From an uncultured Spirochaetaceae bacterium (GTDB taxonomy: Bacteria > Spirochaetota > Spirochaetia > Treponematales > Treponemataceae), in the NCBI GenBank assembly GCA_902773215.1, contig CACYDQ010000179.1, forward strand, positions 1-5,517: a DNA stretch of 5,517 nucleotides. Direction: 5' to 3'. The notes under the pieces are model-generated. The model had not been told where the DNA came from. It did no database searches and was given only the letters and a program-made list of their open reading frames with translations. The position numbers and the translations under genes were made by a program. This document shows positions 1 to 5,517 of this stretch, piece by piece; the stretch's first letter is position 1; each line of letters starts with the position of its first letter.

Positions 1-538
1 CCGCATCCCAGCCGAACAGGATTCCCGCGACGCAGAGGACGATGCAGTTGAAGGCGAGGATGACGTTCCACGCGGACCGGCCCGTCCTCTCGGCGATATA
101 GATGGCGATGAAGTCCGTGCCGCCCGAGGAGCTCTCCGCGAAGAGGCAGAGGCTGACCGCGAGGGCGTTCAGGAGCCCTCCGAACACGGCGCACAGGATT
201 TTGTCATCCGTGAGCGTGATATAGGGAAGAAAATCCGCCGCAAGCCCCGACACGACGATGAGCACGCAGGACAGCACCGTGAACTTTTTGCCGATGAAGC
301 GGAAGCCTATCGCGATGGGGACCGCATTGAGCGCGTAGGTCAGCGCGGAATAGGGCAACGAGATTCCCCAGAAATCCTTGAAGGACTTCTGGACGAGCAG
401 GGCAACACCCGCGAAGCCCCCGGGGAAGAGGGACGCGGAATGCACGAAGGTGTTTATGTTGAACGCGAATATCAAACTCGCGGCAAGGACGAGCAGCAGG
501 CGCAGGAGCACCGGCTGCCTTTGCTCGAATTTCTCCAT
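1..538 (-). CDS. YitT family (DUF161) membrane protein, 3' end beyond window
   Basis: The visible N-terminal 179 residues belong to the YitT/DUF161 family of polytopic inner-membrane proteins. Their biochemical function is not established. Hydrophobic segments lie near residues 11-30, 60-80, 86-105, 113-133 and 156-175. Two family-like motifs are present: LFPGGFAG (residues 37-44), after the first helix, and SSGGTDFIA (137-145), which is the most diagnostic. Bacillus YitT has about 280 residues, so roughly a third is missing off the left edge, including the usual soluble C-terminal DUF2179 domain. The start is the ATG complementary to 536-538, with an AAGG Shine-Dalgarno-like element 7 nt upstream. 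The gene begins 33 nt after the flotillin stop codon on the same strand, so co-transcription is likely. Family assignment is firm; the role is unknown. Confidence 0.88.
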   Translation of the reverse strand, partial: MEKFEQRQPVLLRLLLVLAASLIFAFNINTFVHSASLFPGGFAGVALLVQKSFKDFWGISLPYSALTYALNAVPIAIGFRFIGKKFTVLSCVLIVVSGLAADFLPYITLTDDKILCAVFGGLLNALAVSLCLFAESSSGGTDFIAIYIAERTGRSAWNVILAFNCIVLCVAGILFGWDA

Positions 539-571
539 AGAAAAGCCTTACAGACAGCCCTCAGCGGGGAA

Positions 572-2050
572 CTATTCGGACACCTCGTCCTGCGCGGCGG
601 GCTTCCTGTCAATCAGCCTGCCGAGGAGGGACTTGAGGTCAATGCCGAGCGACTCCCCGAGGCTTTCGGAAATCTGGGTCACGTTCGTCATGACGTCCTT
701 GGTCAGCCTGGACGAGTCCCCGCCGTACATATAAATCTTCTCGACGTTCTGGTAGGCCTGGCCAGAGGCCTCCGCGATTTTGGGGAGCTGCTCGAAGTAG
801 ACTTTGAGCGCGTCCAGCTGCATCTGCTGCTTCGCCGCATCGCCGTACTCCTTCAGGGCCTCGGCTTTCTCGCGCATACCGTCTGCCTCGGCGACGAGCT
901 TCGCCTTGACGGCGGCGGCCTCTGCCTCTCCTTCCGCGCGGATTGCCGCGGCGAGGGCCTTCTTTCCCGCGGCCTCGTTCTCCATGGCGATTTTCTCCGC
1001 CTCGGCCTTCTTCTGCCGGGTAAAAGCCTCGGCCTCGGCTTGCCGCTGGATCTCGAATGCCTCGGCCTCAGCCTTCTTCTGCCGGGAGTACAGCTCCGCG
1101 TCCGCTTCCTGCTGGGCCGCGTATTTGTCCGCCTCGGCAGTCTTCTTCACCTCCGCGTCAAGGGCCTTTTCCTTGATGGAGACTTCTTTCTCCTGAATCT
1201 CAATCTGCTTTTCCTGCTTGGCGATGTTGGCTTCGGCGGCCTTTATCTCGAGAACCTTGCGCTGGTTCTCCGTCTCGATTCCCTTCGCGGCCTCGGCCTT
1301 TGCCGCCTCGGTGTCCGCCTGGAGCCGCAGGGAGGCCTTCTTTATGGCGAGGTCGGTCTGCTTCTGGGCAATCTCAAGCTCAGCGGCGACGCGGGCATCG
1401 TTCGCCTCCTTGTCGGCCTGCGCCTGGGCGATTTTTATCTCCGCCTCGGCGGCGGCCTTCGCCTTCGCCGCGTCCTTGGATATGGCGACCGTGTTCTCGA
1501 TTCCCAGGTTGTTTATCACGCCGTTGTCATCCTTGAAGTTCTGGATGTTGAATGTCGTCAGCTCCAGGCCCAGGTCAAAGAGGTTCGGCTTGACGTTCTC
1601 CACGACCTTCTCGGCGAGAATCTTCTTGTCGCCCTGAATCAGGTCCTTCAGCTTTATCTGGGAGATTATCTCGCGGATGTTCCCCTCCAGGACGGGGGTC
1701 ACGATGGTCGCTATGTTGCTCGTGCTGTAGCCCAGGAATTTCGCGGCGGCCTTCTTCATAATCTCGGGCTCCTGCGAGACGGCGATGTTCGCCACCGCAT
1801 CGACCTTGATGTTTATCGCGTCCTGCGTCGGGATGAAGTCCTTGGATATGAAGTCGACCTGGATATTCTCCAGCGTCATGTAGTCAATCTGCTGCAGGAA
1901 GGGAATGACGAAAATCGCCTTGCCCGTCACCGTCTTGGAGCCGAAGGGCCCCACCCGGATTCCGATTTTGTTCTTCGGCACCTTCTTGTACGAGACAAAA
2001 AAGAAGATGACCAGCAGAACAAGAATGATTGCCACGCCGATTGCTATCAT
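572..2050 (-). CDS. Flotillin-like SPFH/band-7 membrane scaffold protein
   Basis: The 492-residue product matches flotillins (FloT/YuaG type, about 500 residues). These proteins oligomerise at the inner membrane and organise membrane microdomains and fluidity. A single N-terminal transmembrane helix spans about residues 3-20. The SPFH domain follows (about 24-190), opening with KVPKNKIGIRVGPFG and including FVIPFLQQIDYMTLENIQV. A long Ala/Glu/Lys/Gln-rich coiled coil (about 192-400) includes five 11-residue repeats. The C-terminal flotillin region (about 401-480) contains ALKVYFEQLPKIAEA, which is typical of oligomerisation segments, and a short polar tail ends the protein. The ATG complementary to 2048-2050 is chosen because the helix starts immediately and a GGAGG lies 10 nt upstream. 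The usual bacterial partner NfeD/YuaF is not adjacent; a YitT gene follows instead. Other SPFH proteins such as HflK/C or prohibitin fit less well because of the long EA-rich coil. Confidence 0.93.
   Translation of the reverse strand: MIAIGVAIILVLLVIFFFVSYKKVPKNKIGIRVGPFGSKTVTGKAIFVIPFLQQIDYMTLENIQVDFISKDFIPTQDAINIKVDAVANIAVSQEPEIMKKAAAKFLGYSTSNIATIVTPVLEGNIREIISQIKLKDLIQGDKKILAEKVVENVKPNLFDLGLELTTFNIQNFKDDNGVINNLGIENTVAISKDAAKAKAAAEAEIKIAQAQADKEANDARVAAELEIAQKQTDLAIKKASLRLQADTEAAKAEAAKGIETENQRKVLEIKAAEANIAKQEKQIEIQEKEVSIKEKALDAEVKKTAEADKYAAQQEADAELYSRQKKAEAEAFEIQRQAEAEAFTRQKKAEAEKIAMENEAAGKKALAAAIRAEGEAEAAAVKAKLVAEADGMREKAEALKEYGDAAKQQMQLDALKVYFEQLPKIAEASGQAYQNVEKIYMYGGDSSRLTKDVMTNVTQISESLGESLGIDLKSLLGRLIDRKPAAQDEVSE
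974..1138 (-). repeat. Five 11-residue (hendecad) coiled-coil repeats within the flotillin
   Basis: Residues 305-359 divide into five consecutive 11-residue units: AEADKYAAQQE, ADAELYSRQKK, AEAEAFEIQRQ, AEAEAFTRQKK and AEAEKIAMENE. Each opens with A-[ED]-A-[ED] followed, at unit position 6, by Y, F or I. The spacing is exact, with no insertions. An 11-residue period suits a nearly straight or slightly right-handed coiled coil, unlike the 7-residue left-handed type. At the DNA level the 16 bases at 1005-1020 recur identically at 1071-1086, 66 bp away. That is two repeat units, and it suggests in-frame tandem duplication. Confidence 0.8.
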
Positions 2051-2071
2051 AGGCAGAATACCTCCATCGCT

Positions 2072-2100
2072 ATGCTATCAGAATTCATTAAGAAATACAA
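2072..2100 (-). promoter_or_regulatory. Candidate promoter for the flotillin-YitT genes
   Basis: Reading the minus strand, TTGTAT (complement of 2095-2100) is followed after exactly 17 nt by TAGCAT (complement of 2072-2077). TAGCAT matches TATAAT at four of six positions. A TGA triplet directly before it gives the extended -10 form TGn, which compensates for the weak -35. Transcription would start about 15 nt before the start codon, near the GGAGG ribosome binding site at 2061-2065, giving a very short leader. Only pattern matching supports this. Confidence 0.35.
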
Positions 2101-2104
2101 GGCA

Positions 2105-2117
2105 GGGATGCCATCCC
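2105..2117. promoter_or_regulatory. 13-bp perfect palindrome, candidate operator
   Basis: GGGATG-C-CATCCC has two perfect six-base arms around one central base. It lies 4 nt upstream of the candidate -35 box of the flotillin promoter and about 43 nt before the first -35 candidate of the divergent cellulase promoter. Size and position suit a dimeric regulator binding site. No second copy was noticed in the window and no cognate regulator gene is visible, so function is inferred only from symmetry and location. Confidence 0.3.
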
Positions 2118-2159
2118 GTGGAAATACCCTCCCCATACATAAACTTCCTGATGCGGCTT

Positions 2160-2189
2160 TTGACGGTGTATGTTTTTGGGTGGCATTAT
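2160..2189 (+). promoter_or_regulatory. Candidate sigma70-type promoter upstream of the GH5 gene
   Basis: TTGACG (2160-2165) matches the -35 consensus at five of six positions. CATTAT (2184-2189) follows after 18 nt and matches TATAAT at four of six. The start site would fall near 2196, giving a leader of about 65 nt for the cellulase mRNA. It has the best -35 box in the intergenic region, but the two TATAAT boxes downstream compete with it as the -10 in use. Confidence 0.4.
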
Positions 2190-2203
2190 CCGCCGGTATG
2201 TTG

Positions 2204-2227
2204 TATAATGGATTTTTATAGTATAAT
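2204..2227 (+). promoter_or_regulatory. Tandem perfect -10 boxes upstream of the GH5 gene
   Basis: Two perfect TATAAT hexamers lie at 2204-2209 and 2222-2227, 18 bp apart, in a markedly AT-rich patch. The first has only a weak -35 match at 17-bp spacing (TGGCAT, 2181-2186). The second has TTGTAT (2201-2206) at 15 bp. Expected start sites are near 2216 and 2234. Two full consensus -10 boxes just before a gene in otherwise GC-rich DNA strongly suggest that the cellulase promoter is here, although the exact -35 pairing is uncertain. Confidence 0.55.
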
Positions 2228-2229
2228 AT

Positions 2230-2246
2230 AGAAGAAATCATCTTCT
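2230..2246 (+). promoter_or_regulatory. Small 5'-leader hairpin before the GH5 ribosome binding site
   Basis: AGAAGA (2230-2235) and TCTTCT (2241-2246) form a six-pair stem with a 5-nt loop. It ends 2 nt before the purine-rich ribosome binding stretch AAGAGAGG (2248-2255). In an mRNA starting near 2196 or 2216 it would sit in the leader; for a start near 2234 it would be at the very 5' end and incomplete. The stem is AU-rich and weak, so an effect on stability or translation is possible but unproven. Confidence 0.25.
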
Positions 2247-2260
2247 TAAGAGAGGTAATT

Positions 2261-3475
2261 ATGAAATTCAGGAACATTCGCGCGGCTCTGACCGGGGCCG
2301 TTGCAATCGCGGCGGTCACCGCCCTGGCATCCTGCGCCAGCACCGGAGGAAGCACGGGCAGCTCGTCCAAGGTACCCGACAAGAGCGTGGAGCTGGTCAG
2401 GGACATGAGGATCGGCTGGAACCTGGGCAACACGCTTGATGCCTTTGAGGACGGGGCGAGGAATCAGGGAGTCTCGTCCGAGACCTGCTGGGGGCAGCCC
2501 AAGACGACCCCGGAGATGTTCAAGGGCCTGTACCGGTCGGGCATCCGCACGGTCCGTATACCGATTACCTGGCACAACCACATTGCGGACACCAAGTATA
2601 CGATCGACCCGGACTGGATGGCCAGGGCAAAGGAGATCGTCGGCTACGCGATCGATGCCGGCCTGTACGTCATCATCAACAGCCATCACGACACTGCCAC
2701 CATCCCGAACTTCGGCTATGCGCAGGGCTATTACCCCCTCTATGACTCACGGACTGGCTCCATCGCCTTCCTGACCAATGTCTGGGAGCAGGTGGCGGAG
2801 GCCTTCAAGGACTACGACAACCATCTCATCTTTGAGCTGATGAACGAGCCCCGCCTCCGCGGGCATGAGCGCGAGTGGTGGTACGACGCGGAGAACGTGG
2901 ACTGCAAGAACGCCCTCAAGGAAATCTGCGATTACGAGCAGCGCTGCCTGGACGTCATCCGCAAGAGCGGCGGCAACAACGCGACCCGCTATGTCATGGT
3001 CCCCGGCTACGTTGCTTCTGCCTGGGGCGCGATGAACGACGTGTTCAAGCTGCCCAAGGACAGCGCGGCGGACCGCCTCGTCGTCGCCGTCCACGCCTAT
3101 GACCCCTGGGTTTTCGCGGGCGAGCACCCCGGCGTGACGGAGTTCACTGACGAGGCCCGGCAGGGCATAAAGTCCATGTTCGACCAGCTGGGCGAGAACT
3201 TCGTGAAGAAGGGAGTTGGCGTCGTCGTCGGCGAGTGCGGCGTGACGAACAAGAACAACCTGGACCAGCGTGAGGCATGGTTCCGCTACTACTTCGGCCA
3301 GGCCAAGAAGAACGGCATCACCGCGATAATGTGGGACAACGGCTCTGCCGAGGTCGGGCCGGACGGCAACACGAGCGAGCACTACGGCTACTACAACCGC
3401 ACTGAGCAGAAGTGGTACTTCCCCAGCCTGCTCAAGGCCGCGCTTGACGGCGTGGCTGACGGCGAGCGCAAGTAA
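2261..3475 (+). CDS. GH5 subfamily 4-like endo-beta-1,4-glucanase lipoprotein
   Basis: The 404-residue glycoside hydrolase family 5 enzyme is predicted to cut internal beta-1,4 bonds in cellulose, mixed-linkage glucan or xyloglucan with retention of configuration. A lipoprotein signal peptide covers residues 1-24, with lipobox LAS and lipidated Cys25. A short Ser/Gly linker (26-39) leads into one (beta/alpha)8 domain (about 43-395). Visible GH5 landmarks are GWNLGNTLDA (52-61), ETCWGQPKTT (74-83), Arg99 in TVRIPITW, INSHHD (139-144), the acid/base Glu196 in LMNEPRL, His278 and Tyr280 in VAVHAYDPW, the nucleophile Glu325 in VVVGECG, and Trp358 in IMWDNG. These fit subfamily 4 best. No carbohydrate-binding module or dockerin is present, so attachment is through the lipid. 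The start ATG has AGAGG 5 nt upstream. Exact substrate cannot be read from sequence, since subfamily 4 includes xyloglucanases and lichenases. Confidence 0.95.
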   Translation: MKFRNIRAALTGAVAIAAVTALASCASTGGSTGSSSKVPDKSVELVRDMRIGWNLGNTLDAFEDGARNQGVSSETCWGQPKTTPEMFKGLYRSGIRTVRIPITWHNHIADTKYTIDPDWMARAKEIVGYAIDAGLYVIINSHHDTATIPNFGYAQGYYPLYDSRTGSIAFLTNVWEQVAEAFKDYDNHLIFELMNEPRLRGHEREWWYDAENVDCKNALKEICDYEQRCLDVIRKSGGNNATRYVMVPGYVASAWGAMNDVFKLPKDSAADRLVVAVHAYDPWVFAGEHPGVTEFTDEARQGIKSMFDQLGENFVKKGVGVVVGECGVTNKNNLDQREAWFRYYFGQAKKNGITAIMWDNGSAEVGPDGNTSEHYGYYNRTEQKWYFPSLLKAALDGVADGERK

Positions 3476-3592
3476 GCTTTTTCGGCGGGGGCTGCCTGAC
3501 GCTGCGGTATGACAGATGAAGGACAGCCCCGTCTCTGTAACCAAGCCGCCCCCTCCGCTATTTAAATAAGGTAAAGTTGGAGGCCAGTCAGT
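3476..3592 (+). other. Intergenic gap between the GH5 and alpha-2-macroglobulin genes
   Basis: The 117-nt gap holds a possible hairpin (3488-3540), a short AT-rich patch around 3559-3569 (TATTTAAATAA) and the ribosome binding site GGAGG (3579-3583), 9 nt before the next start codon. No convincing -35/-10 pair was found: the AT patch matches TATAAT at only three of six positions and has no -35 at the right distance. Either read-through from the cellulase or an unrecognised promoter could transcribe the next gene. Confidence 0.5.
3488..3540 (+). terminator. Weak candidate hairpin after the GH5 gene
   Basis: GGGGCTG (3488-3494) and CAGCCCC (3534-3540) can form a seven-pair GC-rich stem around a 39-nt interior. 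It starts 12 nt after the cellulase stop codon. No U-run follows the right arm, so it is not a typical intrinsic terminator. It could be a Rho-related or mRNA-stabilising structure, or chance in GC-rich DNA. Confidence 0.22.
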
Positions 3593-5517
3593 ATGGTTTT
3601 TTCGAGGGTTACTAAGGTGGCGGCAGTTGCGTTTCTTTCAGCAGTGGCACAGATAGCGGCGGTGTTGCCGGCAGGGGCACAAAGCCTCGGGGGACAGCAG
3701 GACGTGGCGGGTGAGGGTTTCCGCGTCATTTCCATGACCCCGCTGGGCGAGCTCCCCTCGCAGGTGAAGTATCCTTCCATACAGGTGCAGTTCTCCGAGC
3801 CGGTCGTCGCGCTCAAGGCACTGGGCACGCAGTCATCGTCCTCGGAGTACCTGACGATTGAACCAAAGCTGAACGGCGTGTTCCGCTGGAAGGGAACGAG
3901 CATCCTCAGCTTTGACAGCACGGACGAAGTGCTGCCCCAGAAAGAGTACACGGTAAAGGTCAGCCCCAAGACGAAGTCCGTTAAGGGCAACACGATAACG
4001 GGCCAGCTGGAGTACGGCTTCCACACCGAGGAGCTCAAGCTGACCTCCGTCTGCCCCGCGTACGCGGAGTTCAAGGAAGGCCGGTACGTCAACAATTCCA
4101 GCGTCCCCCTCGAAGCCGCCCGCGACATAGGCGTGTTCTTCAACTTCCCCGTCAACTGCGCGGTCGTCAAGGACTACATAACGGTGACGGATTCCAAAGG
4201 GTCGAACCTTCCGTTCACCGCCGTTCAAGATAAGAAATCGAAGGATGAAAAAAACTTCATCAGGCTGACACTGGACGCGCAGCCCCCGGAGGACACGGAC
4301 ATCATCGTGACGCTCAGGAAGGGGGCCGTGGCAGACAGGGACTGCTACCCCACGTCCGCGGACCGGCAGAAGAAGTTCCATACCCTCGTCAAGTTCCGCC
4401 TCGCGAGCGTCGACTGGAGCCGGAGCAGCAGGAACGCGAACGATGACTTCCCGGTCTACGTTTCCTTTTCCGCCCCGCTCAAGGAGGGCAGCGAGGAGGA
4501 TTTGGCAAGGAGCATTTCCACGTCGCTCGGCAAGGCGGTCACGAAGGACAATCTTTCCATATCGGGCAGCTGCCTGACGCTCTCCAAGCTGGGCGTGAAG
4601 CACGGCGACAAATATAAGATTCTTGTCGCGAAGACGCTGACCGACATCTACGGCAGGCAGCTGGACAAGGACTCCAGCTACGACATCACGGTTCCGCTGC
4701 CGGAAAGCTACGCCCTCTTCCAGAACTCGGGCTTCAAGGCGCTGGAGGCGAACGCGAGCCCGTCCATCACCTTCTACCATCAGAACATCAAGGCCGGGTC
4801 GTACTATAAGGTAGAAAGCCTCTCGGGTACGGCTGCCAAGACCTTCGCGCTCGACCCCGCGCGCATAGAACAGAATAAGAAGATTACGGAAGTCGTTGAC
4901 CTGCGCCCCTTCCTGGAGGAATCCGGCGGCACATACCACGGGGCAGTCAAGTTCACCGCCCACATCGTCTACGAATACGCCCCCTCGTGGCGGAAAGAAG
5001 GGCCGAGCCTTGAGACGATGGAGAACGAGCAGCTCCTTCAGGTGACAGACCTGGGCGTTACTGCCCGCTACGCCTACGACAAGGCGGTTCTCCTCGTCAC
5101 GAGCCTGAAGGACGGAAAGCCCGTCGCCGGGGCAAACGTCAGCGCGTATTTCATCCCGCACCCGGACTACGACAAGCAGGAGACGATTCTCACCGGCAGT
5201 TACAAGGCTGTCGCGACGGCGGTGACGAACAAGGACGGCATCGCAGAGTTTGACTTATCGGCGGGCGGGGACAAGAGCCTGCTTGACCGGAACGACAACG
5301 CGGGCCTCTACTTTGAGGCACGGACGAAGGACGACCGCGTGCTATACTCCCCCGGCTCATATTACGGCATCGTCCGCTACCGGAGCGAGCCTGTCTACAC
5401 GAAGGCTTTGATTGAGAATTCCGTCAGCCCCGACGAGCCGGAGGTGGCCGAAGACATCCACAAGCGGATGGTCGCCTACGGATTCAGCGACCGGAAACTC
5501 TACAAGCCGGGCGAGAC
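3593..5517 (+). CDS. Bacterial alpha-2-macroglobulin family protein, 3' end beyond window
   Basis: The visible 641 residues are the N-terminal part of a bacterial alpha-2-macroglobulin, a large (usually over 1,500 residues) envelope protein that traps proteases. A signal peptide covers residues 1-29, with signal peptidase I site AGA before Gln30 and no lipobox. The next domain (about 42-146) resembles the Ig-like Big_5/MG1 domain of this family: VQFSEPVVAL, a GVFRWKGTSILSF strand and LPQKEYTVKV. Further beta-rich segments (about 149-267 and 268-367) look like related Ig-like domains. The macroglobulin signature QVTDLGVTARYAYDKAVLLV (483-502) then SLKDGKPVAGANV begins a typical MG domain. The next opens at DRKLYKPGE (633-641), matching the family's DR-x-[IL]-Y-[RK]-PGE. 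The bait region and any CxEQ thioester lie outside the window, so it cannot be said whether it is of the thioester type. The start has GGAGG 9 nt upstream. The frame stays open to the edge. Confidence 0.9.
   Translation, partial: MVFSRVTKVAAVAFLSAVAQIAAVLPAGAQSLGGQQDVAGEGFRVISMTPLGELPSQVKYPSIQVQFSEPVVALKALGTQSSSSEYLTIEPKLNGVFRWKGTSILSFDSTDEVLPQKEYTVKVSPKTKSVKGNTITGQLEYGFHTEELKLTSVCPAYAEFKEGRYVNNSSVPLEAARDIGVFFNFPVNCAVVKDYITVTDSKGSNLPFTAVQDKKSKDEKNFIRLTLDAQPPEDTDIIVTLRKGAVADRDCYPTSADRQKKFHTLVKFRLASVDWSRSSRNANDDFPVYVSFSAPLKEGSEEDLARSISTSLGKAVTKDNLSISGSCLTLSKLGVKHGDKYKILVAKTLTDIYGRQLDKDSSYDITVPLPESYALFQNSGFKALEANASPSITFYHQNIKAGSYYKVESLSGTAAKTFALDPARIEQNKKITEVVDLRPFLEESGGTYHGAVKFTAHIVYEYAPSWRKEGPSLETMENEQLLQVTDLGVTARYAYDKAVLLVTSLKDGKPVAGANVSAYFIPHPDYDKQETILTGSYKAVATAVTNKDGIAEFDLSAGGDKSLLDRNDNAGLYFEARTKDDRVLYSPGSYYGIVRYRSEPVYTKALIENSVSPDEPEVAEDIHKRMVAYGFSDRKLYKPGE

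Noticed and set aside
1005..1086. Identical 16-bp direct repeats considered as a possible CRISPR-like or mobile-element repeat
   Set aside because: They are in-frame parts of the flotillin coiled-coil repeats (RQKKAEA) and there are only two copies, so a protein repeat explains them.
2181..2210. TGGCAT considered as the -24 element of a sigma54 promoter
   Set aside because: No TTGC-type -12 element occurs at the required spacing.
440..2221. A 593-codon open frame on the plus strand, opposite the flotillin gene
   Set aside because: Its Leu/Gly/Arg-rich translation has no recognisable domain and mirrors the Ala/Glu/Lys coiled coil on the other strand. The minus-strand frame is a clear flotillin with its own ribosome binding site.
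2047..2433. A 128-codon minus-strand frame bridging the intergenic region
   Set aside because: It runs antisense through the cellulase signal peptide and promoter and overlaps the flotillin start codon, with no domain or ribosome binding site support.
2747..3544. A 265-codon open frame on the minus strand, opposite the GH5 gene
   Set aside because: It overlaps a glycoside hydrolase with all catalytic motifs intact, and its Val/Leu/Ala-rich translation resembles no family I know.
3833..5161. A 442-codon open frame on the minus strand, opposite the alpha-2-macroglobulin gene
   Set aside because: It is a by-product of GC-rich codon use. The plus-strand frame has a signal peptide, family motifs and a good ribosome binding site, while this frame shows no family signature.

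Overview
The window is a GC-rich stretch of bacterial chromosome carrying four protein genes in two divergent pairs. No RNA gene, insertion sequence, CRISPR array or integration site was found. Two features point to a diderm (Gram-negative-type) bacterium. One is a bacterial alpha-2-macroglobulin, a periplasmic protein family of diderms. The other is a lipoprotein cellulase with an LASC lipobox. The cellulase belongs to a family common in rumen and gut plant-fibre degraders. Together with the very AT-rich promoter patches, a GC-rich, fibre-associated Treponema-like spirochaete is my best guess, but nothing here proves the taxon.

Left half, minus strand: a flotillin-type SPFH/band-7 membrane scaffold gene (572-2050) is followed 33 nt later by the 5' part of a YitT-family (DUF161) membrane protein gene, which runs off the left edge. 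The short gap suggests one transcript. A plausible extended -10 promoter and a 13-bp perfect palindrome lie upstream of the flotillin gene.

Centre, 2051-2260: a 210-nt divergent regulatory region. Its right end is extremely AT-rich and holds several overlapping sigma70-like elements reading towards the cellulase gene, plus a small hairpin just before that gene's ribosome binding site.

Right half, plus strand: a GH5 subfamily-4-like endoglucanase lipoprotein (2261-3475) with all catalytic residues visible. After a 117-nt gap comes the first 641 residues of a large alpha-2-macroglobulin (3593 to the right edge), which has an ordinary cleavable signal peptide instead of a lipoprotein signal.

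Functionally the four genes are all envelope-associated: membrane organisation (flotillin), a membrane protein of unknown role (YitT), surface polysaccharide hydrolysis (GH5) and protease trapping (alpha-2-macroglobulin). I see no direct evidence that they form one pathway. The most unusual points are the regular 11-residue coiled-coil repeat in the flotillin, the flotillin-YitT pairing, and the apparently unanchored alpha-2-macroglobulin. I did not find a convincing new defence or mobile system.
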